Made by a program: the position numbers and the translations under genes
Shown here: piece by piece, positions 1 through 15,518 of the stretch
Layout: the number at the start of each line of letters is the position of its first letter
Numbering within the stretch: position 1 is the stretch's first letter
Assembly: GCA_963205385.1 (NCBI GenBank)
Contig: CAUJKE010000380.1
Span: 1-54,738, forward strand
Direction: 5' to 3'
DNA length: 54,738 bases
Origin: Planctomycetota bacterium
GTDB lineage: Bacteria; Planctomycetota; Planctomycetia; Pirellulales; Pirellulaceae
Notes under the pieces: generated by a model
Told to the model about the DNA's origin: nothing
What the model saw: the letters and a program-made list of their open reading frames with translations, nothing else
Database searches by the model: none

Positions 1-6
1 AAAGCA

Positions 7-1203
7 ATGGCGAAGGAGACTTTTCAGCGGACAAAGCCGCACTGTAACGTAGGCACGATCGGTCATATCGATCACGGCAAAACCACCACCACGGCTGCCT
101 TGGTAATGGTTCAGGCGGCTAAGGGCCTGGCCACGATCAAGTCGTATGCGGAAATCGCCAAAGGCGGTACGGTCCGTGACGAAACCAAGACGGTGACGAT
201 CGCCGTGGCTCACGTCGAATACGAAACCGAGAATCGCCATTACGCTCACATTGACTGTCCTGGCCACGCCGACTTTATCAAGAACATGATCACCGGCGCC
301 GCCCAGATGGATGGTGCGATCCTGGTGGTCTCCGCGGCTGACGGCCCGATGCCGCAGACCAAGGAGCACGTCCTGCTGGCGCGTCAAGTTGATGTGCCTG
401 CGATTGTGGTCTTCCTGAACAAAGTGGACCTGGTTGACGATCCAGAGCTGCTGGATCTCGTGGAGATCGAAGTTCGCGAACTGCTCACGAAGTACGGCTA
501 CCCCGGCGACGACATTCCCATCGTGCGTGGTTCGGCCCTCCCTGCGATGCAGACGCCGAAGGATCCCGAGGCCCGCAAGTGCATCGAGGACCTGCTGGAC
601 GCGGTCGATTCCTACATTCCGCAACCAGCGCGCGAAGAAGACAAGCCGTTCCTCATGGCGATCGAGGACGTGTTCTCGATTGAAGGTCGTGGCACGGTGG
701 CGACCGGTCGTATTGAGCGGGGCGTGATCAAGGTTGGCGAAGAAGTGCAGGTCATTGGCCTGTCGAAGGAGCCCATCAAGACTACCGTCACCGGCGTGGA
801 AATGTTCCGCAAGTTGCTCGATCAGGGCATGGCCGGCGACAACGTCGGTTGCTTGCTCCGCGGCATCAAGCGGGAAGATATTCAGCGCGGCCAGGTGCTC
901 GCCAAGCCAGGTTCGATTACGCCGCACACCAAGTTCGAGGCGGAAATCTACTGCTTGTCGAAGGATGAAGGGGGCCGTCACACGCCGTTCTTCAGCGGCT
1001 ATCGCCCGCAGTTCTACTTCCGCACGACCGACGTGACGGGCACCGCCAACCTGGTAGGCGCAGAAATGTGCATGCCGGGCGACAATGTCAAGATCAGCGT
1101 CGAACTGCATCAGCCGATTGCCATGGACGACGGCGTTCGCTTCGCGATTCGCGAAGGGGGCCGCACGGTCGGTTCAGGCGTCGTGACGAAGATTTTGGAA
1201 TAG
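7..1203 (+). CDS. tuf: Elongation factor Tu
   Basis: GTPase that delivers aminoacyl-tRNA to the ribosome. At 398 aa it is full length. The P-loop reads GHIDHGKTT, followed by DCPGHADF and NKVDL (G3 and G4), the two beta-barrel domains, and a normal C-terminus ending VTKILE. Odd point: switch I, usually RGITI, reads KTVTI inside a rewritten segment (about residues 45-70). The Mg-binding Thr is kept but the Arg-Gly is not. I recall the same variant in other planctomycetes. The gene heads the cluster instead of following fusA. Only six bases upstream of the ATG are in the window, so the ribosome binding site and promoter cannot be judged. Confidence 0.98.
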   Translation: MAKETFQRTKPHCNVGTIGHIDHGKTTTTAALVMVQAAKGLATIKSYAEIAKGGTVRDETKTVTIAVAHVEYETENRHYAHIDCPGHADFIKNMITGAAQMDGAILVVSAADGPMPQTKEHVLLARQVDVPAIVVFLNKVDLVDDPELLDLVEIEVRELLTKYGYPGDDIPIVRGSALPAMQTPKDPEARKCIEDLLDAVDSYIPQPAREEDKPFLMAIEDVFSIEGRGTVATGRIERGVIKVGEEVQVIGLSKEPIKTTVTGVEMFRKLLDQGMAGDNVGCLLRGIKREDIQRGQVLAKPGSITPHTKFEAEIYCLSKDEGGRHTPFFSGYRPQFYFRTTDVTGTANLVGAEMCMPGDNVKISVELHQPIAMDDGVRFAIREGGRTVGSGVVTKILE

Positions 1204-1225
1204 TCCGTAGTAAAAGTTTTCGTAA

Positions 1226-1254
1226 CGACCGGCTTTGCCAGCCAAGGCCGGTCG
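1226..1254 (+). other. Hairpin in tuf-tRNA-Trp spacer
   Basis: An 8-bp perfect stem (1226-1233 with 1247-1254, CGACCGGC/GCCGGTCG) lies 23 bases after the tuf stop. No T-tract follows, so it may be an RNA processing or stability element instead of a true intrinsic terminator. The rest of the 198-base spacer shows nothing I can name. Confidence 0.35.
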
Positions 1255-1401
1255 CGCGAAGTTGTAAAATTAGCTTCCGCGGCCGCGGGTTTCGCGACTG
1301 CGGGAGTTTGGTTTGTGGGTCTCGCGATCGGTACAGCGAATGTGCGGGATTTCAAATCCGTGAAGGTCCAGCGATCGCGCAGGGGCCCAGGGCCAGTACA
1401 C

Positions 1402-1474
1402 AGGGGCGTAGCTCAATTGGCAGAGCACCGGTTTCCAAAACCGGGGGTTGCGAGTTCGATTCCCGCCGCCCCTG
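1402..1474 (+). tRNA. trnW: tRNA-Trp (CCA anticodon)
   Basis: A full cloverleaf can be folded. The acceptor stem is AGGGGCG/CGCCCCT, the D arm is GCTC...GAGC, the anticodon stem is CCGGT/ACCGG with loop TTCCAAA (anticodon CCA at 1435-1437), and the T arm has loop TTCGATT. The discriminator is G1474. The 3' CCA is not encoded, so it must be added after transcription. One A-C mismatch sits in the T stem (1453/1463). Its position between tuf and secE is the classic bacterial arrangement, but the usual rpmG is absent. Confidence 0.96.
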
Positions 1475-1526
1475 CTAGTCGTGTGAGTTTGTAAGGCGAC
1501 GGAACGCCCAATCGGGAACGATTTCC

Positions 1527-1988
1527 ATGTCCAAAGAAAAAACGATGAACGTCAGCTCGAGCGGCGCCACCGAAAATGGCTCTTGGTTGAGCGAGATGTT
1601 TCACTTCGGCGCCTACAAGCCGCTGCAAGGCAAGGCCGTGCGCCAAGTGACATTCGCCGCCATGGTGTTCGCGCTGGCGCTTTCGTGTTATCGCTTGAGT
1701 CTCATGCTGCAGACCACGCAGTGGTCGGCAGTGCAGTATCCATTGCCGCTGGCGCTGTTGCTGATCGGCGGGTGGATCTGCTACCGCGCGGTCAACATCC
1801 CCAAGTTCGCTGACTTCCTCATCGCCGTACAGGCGGAGATGAACAAGGTCTCGTGGCCGTCGAAGCAAGAGTTGATCCGCAGTTCGATGGTGGTGATCTT
1901 TGTGATTTTTCTGCTGGCGACGGTATTGTTTGGTTTTGATCTGTTTTGGATGTGGGCCTTCCGCGCGATTGGCGTATTGAAGGGTTAG
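1527..1988 (+). CDS. secE: Preprotein translocase subunit SecE
   Basis: Small clamp subunit of the SecYEG channel in the inner membrane. The 153-aa protein is the long form, with three predicted membrane helices (about residues 42-61, 68-87 and 118-142), as in E. coli. The diagnostic cytoplasmic amphipathic segment EMNKVSWPSKQEL lies just before the last helix. It sits between tRNA-Trp and nusG, the usual partner, with only 52 bases after the tRNA and no rpmG between. The ATG at 1527 has a weak upstream GGGAACGA. Confidence 0.95.
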   Translation: MSKEKTMNVSSSGATENGSWLSEMFHFGAYKPLQGKAVRQVTFAAMVFALALSCYRLSLMLQTTQWSAVQYPLPLALLLIGGWICYRAVNIPKFADFLIAVQAEMNKVSWPSKQELIRSSMVVIFVIFLLATVLFGFDLFWMWAFRAIGVLKG

Positions 1989-2019
1989 TTTCGCATTGAA
2001 TTTGGACGGGAAGACGCTT

Positions 2020-2880
2020 GTGAACAGTGAGCCTGACAGCACGAACTCGCCTGACGAGTCGCCCAAGAAATTGGACGCTGCTGTACCGCATGTGCCGCCC
2101 ACGGCAGATGTCGCCGCTCCGGTTGCGAATGTGCCCGCCGACAAGGTCGAGGACCAGGACAAGGTCGAGGACGCCGCCGAGGTGACAGGTTCGGAAGTGT
2201 CCCCGGACGAAACGTCGCCCGCTGAACCAGTTGCCGCTGAGCAGGATGAATCTGAAGCAGAGGCCGAAGAGCCGGCTGAGACGATGGCCCTGGGTCCGGC
2301 TGAGCCGCTGATGGATATTAGTGGCGAAGAAGAAGAAATTGAATTTCAGTGGTACATCCTCAAGGTGCAGGTGAATCGGGAAGACACGATTCGCGACGCC
2401 TTGCACCGCCGCGTCAAGGTGGCGGGGCTGGAGAAGTATTTCGGCGAGATTGTCGTGCCGACGGAGGATGTGGCGGAGTACAACAAGAGCGGCAAGCGTC
2501 GCATCGTCAAGCGCAAGCTTTATCCCGGCTACATCGTCGTAAACATGGCGGTCAACGACGACACCTGGTTCTTGGTTCGCGACACATCGGGGATCGGCGA
2601 CTTTACCGGTTCGATCGGCAAGCCAGCGCCGCTGCCGATGCACGAAGTGGAAAAGCTGCTGAAAATCAGCAAGCCGGAAGAAGGCGATAGGAGCCAGGTG
2701 CGCACGGCGATTCCGTTCAAACATGGCGATCATGTGCGCGTCAAGGATGGCCACTTCCAGAATTTTGAAGGGGATGTCGAATCGATCGACGAAGCCAATG
2801 GCCGGGTCACGGTGATGATCAGCATTTTTGGCCGTTCGACGCCGGTCGAACTCGAGCACTGGCAAGTCGAAAGCATGTAG
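2020..2880 (+). CDS. nusG: Transcription antitermination factor NusG with acidic N-terminal extension
   Basis: NusG binds RNA polymerase through its NGN domain and Rho or ribosomal S10 through its KOW domain. The NGN domain starts at about residue 110 (WYILKVQVNRE), and the C-terminal KOW contains HGDHVRVKDGHFQNFEG. Before the NGN lies an extension of about 110 residues rich in Glu, Asp, Pro and Ala, which E. coli NusG (181 aa) lacks. The extension includes an 18-base tandem duplication giving DKVEDQ-DKVEDA near 2148-2183. I chose the GTG at 2020, preceded by GGGAAG; an in-frame TTG at 1996 with AAGGG is the alternative. Confidence 0.95.
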   Translation: MNSEPDSTNSPDESPKKLDAAVPHVPPTADVAAPVANVPADKVEDQDKVEDAAEVTGSEVSPDETSPAEPVAAEQDESEAEAEEPAETMALGPAEPLMDISGEEEEIEFQWYILKVQVNREDTIRDALHRRVKVAGLEKYFGEIVVPTEDVAEYNKSGKRRIVKRKLYPGYIVVNMAVNDDTWFLVRDTSGIGDFTGSIGKPAPLPMHEVEKLLKISKPEEGDRSQVRTAIPFKHGDHVRVKDGHFQNFEGDVESIDEANGRVTVMISIFGRSTPVELEHWQVESM

Positions 2881-2939
2881 CGTGCGCGCGGCATTTTAAG
2901 AACTCACAGCCTCACTTTAGTAGTCAAGCGTAAAGAAAC

Positions 2940-3365
2940 ATGGCCAAGCAAGTTGTCGGTCAAGCCAAATTTCAAGTTCCCGGCGGTCAAGCCACCCCGG
3001 CGCCGCCTGTGGGCACGTCGCTGGGTCGTTACGGCATTAACCTGGGGCAATTCGTACAACAGTTCAACGATCGCACGCGCGAGTTTGCCGGCACGCCGAT
3101 CCCGGTGGTCGTCACGGTGTACAACGATCGTTCGTTCGATTTCATCACCAAGAGCCCGCCTGCCGCCGCCATGCTGAAGCTGGCCGCCGGCATCGCGAAA
3201 GGCTCCGGCGTGCCTAATCGCGACAAAGTCGGCAAGGTGACTCGCGCGCAGGTCGATGAAATCTGCCAGAAAAAAATGGAAGACCTCAACGCCCGCGACC
3301 TCGCGCATGCCCGCGGCATGATCGAGGGGACCGCTCGCAGCATGGGCATTGTCGTCGAAGGCTGA
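2940..3365 (+). CDS. rplK: 50S ribosomal protein L11
   Basis: Binds the GTPase-associated centre of 23S rRNA and is the docking region for elongation factors. It is 141 aa, the usual length. The Pro-rich N-terminal domain (VGTSLGRYGINLGQF) and the C-terminal rRNA-binding domain (residues about 75-141, with RDLAHARGMIEGTARSMG) are both intact. It lies 59 bases after nusG, which is the standard order, and is likely co-transcribed with rplA. Confidence 0.98.
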   Translation: MAKQVVGQAKFQVPGGQATPAPPVGTSLGRYGINLGQFVQQFNDRTREFAGTPIPVVVTVYNDRSFDFITKSPPAAAMLKLAAGIAKGSGVPNRDKVGKVTRAQVDEICQKKMEDLNARDLAHARGMIEGTARSMGIVVEG

Positions 3366-3579
3366 TTCGCAGAAGGCTGAGTCATCCGCAACGTTGCAAC
3401 TGAAATATAGCTGAAGTCGTTGAGACTTCGGCTTAGGCTGAGCCGGCTTCGCGCCGGGCTTAGCCGATCCGACCGCTGGACGAAGCATCAACGGCAAGCC
3501 TGCCACTGATGGGCGGGAGTCCACGGCGGACATCCGATCCCAGGAATTCGTGTCCACCGCCACACCACCGAGTATTCGT

Positions 3580-4257
3580 ATGAGCAAGCAATCGAAGCGC
3601 TATCGCGCCCTCGCCGCCAAGGCCCCGCAAGAGGCGATCCCTCTCGCGCAAGCGGTTGATACCATCAAGACCTTTGGCACCACCAAGTTCGATCAATCGG
3701 TCGAGATCCATATTCGCCTGGGCATCGACGCCAAGCAGGCGGACCAGTTGGTTCGCGGCTCCATCGTGCTTCCGCACGGCATCGGCAAGACGCTCCGCGT
3801 CGCGGTGTTCGCCAAAGGCGACCTGGCCAAGGCGGCCGCGGAAGCCGGCGCCGATCATGTCGGCGAAAAGGATCTGGCGGACAAGATCAAGGACGGCTTC
3901 CTGGATTTCGACGTCTGCATCGCTTCGCCGGACATGATGGGTCTCGTGGGTCCGCTCGGCCGCGTGCTTGGTCCGCGCGGGCTCATGCCGTCGCCGCGGG
4001 CGGGCACCGTCACCACGGATGTCGCCAAGGCCGTTAAGGAATACAAGGCCGGTAAGGTCGAGTTCCGCAACGACGACACAGGCATCGTGCATGCCGTGGT
4101 GGGCAAGGTCAGTTTTCCGGCGGAGAAGCTGACAGAGAACGTGCAGGCCTTTATTAACTACATCAACAGCCTTAAGCCGCACGCGGTCAAAGGAACTTAC
4201 GTGAAGAGCATTGCGCTCGCCGCCACCATGAGTCCTGGCGTGTTGATTGCCGCGTAG
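3580..4257 (+). CDS. rplA: 50S ribosomal protein L1
   Basis: Forms the L1 stalk that helps E-site tRNA leave, and in many bacteria represses its own operon. The family signature is present ([20 protein letters not shown], about residues 120-140). I chose ATG 3580 ([10 protein letters not shown]) because it matches the family N-terminus and gives 225 aa. An in-frame GTG at 3550, with AGGA just upstream, would add ten residues. The 214-base gap after rplK shows no gene and no repressor site I can prove. Confidence 0.96.
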   Translation: MSKQSKRYRALAAKAPQEAIPLAQAVDTIKTFGTTKFDQSVEIHIRLGIDAKQADQLVRGSIVLPHGIGKTLRVAVFAKGDLAKAAAEAGADHVGEKDLADKIKDGFLDFDVCIASPDMMGLVGPLGRVLGPRGLMPSPRAGTVTTDVAKAVKEYKAGKVEFRNDDTGIVHAVVGKVSFPAEKLTENVQAFINYINSLKPHAVKGTYVKSIALAATMSPGVLIAA

Positions 4258-4318
4258 GTTCGTGTCGCTGTTGCCGGGCAACGCCTGGCAATTTCCGCCA
4301 AGAGTCAACCCAACCGCG

Positions 4319-4338
4319 CTCTCGGCGGCCGCCGAGAG
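4319..4338 (+). promoter_or_regulatory. Hairpin in rplJ leader, possible L10 autoregulatory element
   Basis: A perfect 8-bp stem CTCTCGGC/GCCGAGAG closed by GGCC lies 39 bases upstream of the rplJ start. L10-L12 complexes are known to bind leader RNA here in several bacteria, but the kink-turn that defines that element was not identified. The call is therefore positional. Confidence 0.35.
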
Positions 4339-4376
4339 TGATTTACCAAAATTGTCAAAACGTCAGGTAGCCTGTC

Positions 4377-4931
4377 ATGAGTAAATACGTCAAAGACCTG
4401 ATTTCGCAGGAAGTCGCGCGGCGCCTTGAAGGCGTCAACGACGCGCTTCTCGTGAACATGATCGGCTTGGATTCGTCCAAGACCTATCTCCTTCGCAAAC
4501 GCCTGCGTGAGAAGAACATTCAGGTGTTGGTCGTCAAGACCAGCCTCGCGCGGCGCGCGGTCGAAGGGACTTCGCTCGCGGCGGCGTTTGCGGACGCGAG
4601 CGGCACGGTCGCTGTTTGCTGGGGGAGCGAGGACTTCGTCTCGCTCGCCAAGGAAATTGCCGAACTGCACAAGGGCAAGGAGTTCGATAAGTTCGAAGCC
4701 CGCGGCGGCGTGATGGATGGCGAACAACTCACGCCGGAGCGCGTCGTTGAAATCAGCAAGTGGCCGAATCGCGCCCAGCAGCTTAGCATGCTGGTCGGGC
4801 AGATTCTGTCCGCAGGGTCGAACCTTGTTAGCCAAATCAAGGCCCCCGGCGGCAAATTGGCCAGCCAGATCGAGAAGAAGTCCAAAGGATCGGAAGGATC
4901 AGAACAACCAGAAGAAGGCACTCCTGCCTAA
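4377..4931 (+). CDS. rplJ: 50S ribosomal protein L10
   Basis: Base of the ribosomal stalk: the N-terminal part binds 23S rRNA and the C-terminal helix carries L7/L12 dimers. At 184 aa it is slightly longer than E. coli L10 (165 aa). The extra length is a hydrophilic Ser/Glu/Lys tail after the L12-binding helix. ATG 4377 is preceded by CAGGTAG. It lies between rplA and rplL as expected. Confidence 0.97.
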   Translation: MSKYVKDLISQEVARRLEGVNDALLVNMIGLDSSKTYLLRKRLREKNIQVLVVKTSLARRAVEGTSLAAAFADASGTVAVCWGSEDFVSLAKEIAELHKGKEFDKFEARGGVMDGEQLTPERVVEISKWPNRAQQLSMLVGQILSAGSNLVSQIKAPGGKLASQIEKKSKGSEGSEQPEEGTPA

Positions 4932-5051
4932 CTCATACAAGCTCGCCTGGAACGTATCCACGGCGAACCCCATTTTCCCAACCCCACGTGTTTGTGCTTC
5001 GAGCCGGTCGATCTCGCACCCCGCCGAAGTTGAGAAAGGAAAGTCAGAACC

Positions 5052-5447
5052 ATGTCTGAAGTTGCTGCTGAATTGAAAGAAATCGGCGACAAGATCGCCA
5101 ACCTCACGCTGAAGCAAGCCAAGGAGCTCAGCGATTACCTCAAGGATGAATATGGCATCGAGCCCTCCGCAGGCGGGGGTGTCATGATGGTCGCCGGCGG
5201 CGATGCTGGCGGCGGAGCGGCGGCGGCTGTCGAGCAAACCGAGTTCGACGTCGTCATGACCAGCTTCGGTGATAAGAAGCTCGATGTCGTCAAGGAAGTC
5301 AAGAACATCACCGGCGCTTCGCTGATGGAAGCCAAGAAGCTGGTCGAGGGGCTCCCCGCCAAGATCAAGGAAAAGGCGTCCAAGGAAGATGCTGAGAAGA
5401 TCAAGGTTGCGCTCGAAAAGGCCGGTGCTGCTGTCGAGCTGAAATAG
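5052..5447 (+). CDS. rplL: 50S ribosomal protein L7/L12
   Basis: Flexible stalk protein that recruits the GTPase factors. The 131 aa divide into an N-terminal dimerisation helix pair (about 1-35), a Gly/Ala-rich hinge (about 40-60) and the C-terminal factor-binding domain with the typical [20 protein letters not shown] stretch. A good ribosome binding site (GAAAGGAAAG) precedes the ATG. The gene is followed by an unusually long gap before rpoB. Confidence 0.98.
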   Translation: MSEVAAELKEIGDKIANLTLKQAKELSDYLKDEYGIEPSAGGGVMMVAGGDAGGGAAAAVEQTEFDVVMTSFGDKKLDVVKEVKNITGASLMEAKKLVEGLPAKIKEKASKEDAEKIKVALEKAGAAVELK

Positions 5448-5943
5448 GCTCGTTAGAGGGGGTGGTGGAATCCGACGGAACTTCCCACGGCGTTGCCGGC
5501 TTGCCCGGCATCGCCAAACCTGCAATAACATAAGTTGCGGACAGCACTTGCGGCGTTGTCGTAGGTGGCTCGTGGGGTTCCCGCCTGGATTTTGCCCTCC
5601 TGGGTTTGGCCCACTTGGGTTGTTGATCGTGGCGGTTGGTGGCTCAACAGATGGCGCGGGGTTGGCTGGACGGCTCCTCCGCGCAGGTGAATGTCGCTTG
5701 ATGCGGAACCAATTCGCGGTGCGGGCGCACGTGTGTGCAGGTGCGATTTGCGGCGAAGCTGCGCGCTTGCAGAGGAATGTTTTTACGCGTGGGCATTCCT
5801 TCGTTTCTTTCGACCGGCCGCGTGGTCCGGTCGTATTTCGCGGTGTTATGTCTGTGCTTGGGTTTCGCGCTCGAGTCAGGCGCCGGGGCCGCGTTGTCGC
5901 GTCTCTCCCTTAGGACTTCCTTCCCTACGGAGCTTTTTCGCTT
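5448..5943 (+). other. Long rplL-rpoB spacer without a gene
   Basis: This stretch of 496 bases has open frames in several phases (for example 5548-5913), but none has a recognisable product or ribosome binding site, so I read them as chance ORFs. A small hairpin, TGCCGG/CCGGCA at 5494-5510, lies 46 bases after the rplL stop and could act in the attenuation that sets stalk protein over polymerase expression in other bacteria. No convincing promoter was seen. Confidence 0.5.
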
Positions 5944-9669
<3,726 letters not shown>

Positions 9670-9683
9670 GAAATTGTTAATCC

Positions 9684-9737
9684 GCGTTCTCTCGCCAATG
9701 GGGAGAGAACGCCTGACGGGGCCGCCCAGTCCCCGTC
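9684..9737 (+). other. Two consecutive hairpins in the rpoB-rpoC spacer
   Basis: The first is a perfect 10-bp stem (9684-9693 with 9703-9712, GCGTTCTCTC/GAGAGAACGC). The second, starting two bases later, is a 7-bp stem (9715-9721 with 9731-9737, GACGGGG/CCCCGTC). Neither is followed by a T-run, so an RNase processing site or partial attenuator is more likely than full termination. Confidence 0.5.
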
Positions 9738-9847
9738 CAGCGGTAATGTAACGGGCGGTGATGTCACGATGGATGAAGCCTGAGGTTTCATTCGTCCCCC
9801 CAACTCCAGTTCCCGCACAACAGCACAACTCATTAAGGGAGCACGCC

Positions 9848-14212
<4,365 letters not shown>

Positions 14213-14246
14213 ACCGACTTAGACGAGAAATCACGAAGCGGCAGTT

Positions 14247-14266
14247 CCGGCGGGTTAGTCCGCCGG
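14247..14266 (+). other. Hairpin after rpoC
   Basis: A perfect 7-bp stem CCGGCGG/CCGCCGG with a six-base loop lies 35 bases after the rpoC stop. No T-tract follows, so it is probably not a complete intrinsic terminator. Confidence 0.35.
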
Positions 14267-14326
14267 GGCAGCCCGCCTCGCAAGCCAGTACCATGAGCGA
14301 GGATCGGAAAGCGGTGGGACAGTCAC

Positions 14327-14354
14327 TTGACACTCCCCTCGATTTCGATACCTT
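14327..14354 (+). promoter_or_regulatory. Possible promoter for rpsL-rpsG
   Basis: A perfect TTGACA at 14327-14332 stands 16 bases before a poor -10 (TACCTT, 14349-14354), about 50 bases ahead of rpsL. The weak -10 keeps confidence low. Confidence 0.3.
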
Positions 14355-14403
14355 GATAGATTCCCTTTATTGACCAAGTCACCACCGTAGTGCGTGGAAA
14401 GTT

Positions 14404-14772
14404 ATGCCGACAATCAACCAACTGGTCCGCAAGCCCCGTAAGTCCCAGCGCCGCGTGACGAAGAGTCCCGTGCTGGACTCCTGCCCTGCCAAGCAGGGGG
14501 TCTGCTTGCAGGTCCGGACGATGACCCCCAAGAAGCCGAACTCGGCTCTTCGCAAGATCACCCGCGTGCGTCTTTCCAATGGGAAGGAAGTCACCGTGTA
14601 CATCCCCGGCGAAGGGCATAACCTGCAAGAGCACTCCATCGTGCTCGTGCGTGGCGGCCGGGTGCGCGATCTTCCTGGCGTGCGTTATCAGGTGGTTCGC
14701 GGCGCGCTCGATACGCTCGGCGTCGATGGCCGCAAGCAATCGCGCAGTCGTTACGGCGCTAAGAAGCCTTAA
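14404..14772 (+). CDS. rpsL: 30S ribosomal protein S12 (Arg at position 88)
   Basis: Decoding-centre protein, 122 aa. Lys43 in [11 protein letters not shown], a frequent streptomycin-resistance site, is wild type. Residue 88, in GGRVRDLPG, is encoded by CGC (14665-14667) and is Arg, where E. coli and most bacteria have Lys. K88R is a well-known streptomycin-resistance substitution, so this S12 is predicted to give intrinsic tolerance. GGAAAG precedes the ATG. rpsG follows after 71 bases. Confidence 0.98.
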   Translation: MPTINQLVRKPRKSQRRVTKSPVLDSCPAKQGVCLQVRTMTPKKPNSALRKITRVRLSNGKEVTVYIPGEGHNLQEHSIVLVRGGRVRDLPGVRYQVVRGALDTLGVDGRKQSRSRYGAKKP

Positions 14773-14843
14773 AACGGCCGCGTTGCACTGTTCGTTTTCA
14801 TTGCCTGCGTAGACGGATTCGCAATTCATTTCGGAAGCCAAAT

Positions 14844-15317
14844 ATGGGTCGTATTACCGCCAGCCGCACCTCCCTCAAGCCTGATCCTCGGTACGGCAAC
14901 ATCCTGATTAGCAAGTTCATCAACTGCCTGATGTGGGACGGCAAGAAGTCCACCGCGCAGAACGTGGTGTATGACGCCATCGACATCATCCGCGAGCGCG
15001 TCAAGGACCACGACCCGGTTGAGGTTTTCGTTCAGGGGATTGAGAACGTCAAACCGCACGTGGAAGTCCGTAGCCGTCGCGTCGGCGGTGCTGCCTATCA
15101 GGTTCCCATGCAGGTGAACCGCAATCGTCAGCAGTCGCTGGCCATTCGCTGGATTTTGCAAGCGGTGCGCGACAAAAAGGGGCGCGGCACGGCCGAGAAG
15201 TTGGCCGACGAGATGATCGCCGCCGCCAACCGCGAAGGCGCCGCCGTCACGAAGCGCGAAAACGTCCACCGTATGGCCGATGCCAACAAGGCGTTCTCGC
15301 ACTTCGCCTGGCAGTGA
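14844..15317 (+). CDS. rpsG: 30S ribosomal protein S7
   Basis: Primary binding protein that nucleates the 30S head and touches the E-site. It is 157 aa, the normal length. The family blocks [20 protein letters not shown] (about 58-80) and [18 protein letters not shown] (C-terminus) are present. A strong intrinsic terminator starts 33 bases downstream, so rpsG ends this transcription unit and fusA is likely transcribed separately. Confidence 0.98.
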   Translation: MGRITASRTSLKPDPRYGNILISKFINCLMWDGKKSTAQNVVYDAIDIIRERVKDHDPVEVFVQGIENVKPHVEVRSRRVGGAAYQVPMQVNRNRQQSLAIRWILQAVRDKKGRGTAEKLADEMIAAANREGAAVTKRENVHRMADANKAFSHFAWQ

Positions 15318-15350
15318 TTTGCCTGGTTCACCCCCCAACGACCACAACTC

Positions 15351-15388
15351 AAACGCCGCGATTCATTCCCCTTGATCGCGGCGTTTTT
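15351..15388 (+). terminator. Intrinsic terminator after rpsG
   Basis: A perfect 12-bp stem (15351-15362 with 15375-15386; core ACGCCGCGAT/ATCGCGGCGT) with a 12-base loop runs straight into TTTTT. GC-rich stem plus U-tract is the textbook form, and this is the clearest terminator in the window. Confidence 0.9.
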
Positions 15389-15400
15389 GCGCGCTTTGCC

Positions 15401-15460
15401 TAAAATTTGAGCCTCCAGGGGCGTCTCCGCAAACAATTCCCCTGCGAGAATGTCTAAAAT
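15401..15460 (+). promoter_or_regulatory. Possible fusA promoter region (two TAAAAT boxes)
   Basis: TAAAAT occurs at 15401-15406 and 15455-15460, between the rpsG terminator and fusA. Each matches the -10 consensus at five of six positions. Neither has a good -35 at the right distance. A promoter is expected here because of the terminator just upstream. Confidence 0.3.
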
Positions 15461-15518
15461 TCAACGCGCTCGCTTCGCCTTCCAACTCACCGCATCCGTC
15501 TTCAGCCACTAAGCAGTC

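Noticed and set aside
1226-1254. Hairpin after tuf as an intrinsic terminator
   Set aside because: No T-tract follows, so it is listed only as a hairpin.
5548-5913. 121-codon ORF in the rplL-rpoB spacer
   Set aside because: No family pattern and no ribosome binding site; overlapping frames are open too, as expected in GC-rich DNA.
9758-9847. Upstream ATG start for rpoC
   Set aside because: AAGGGAG just before ATG 9848 and the family N-terminus favour the later start; the extra residues are not RpoC-like.
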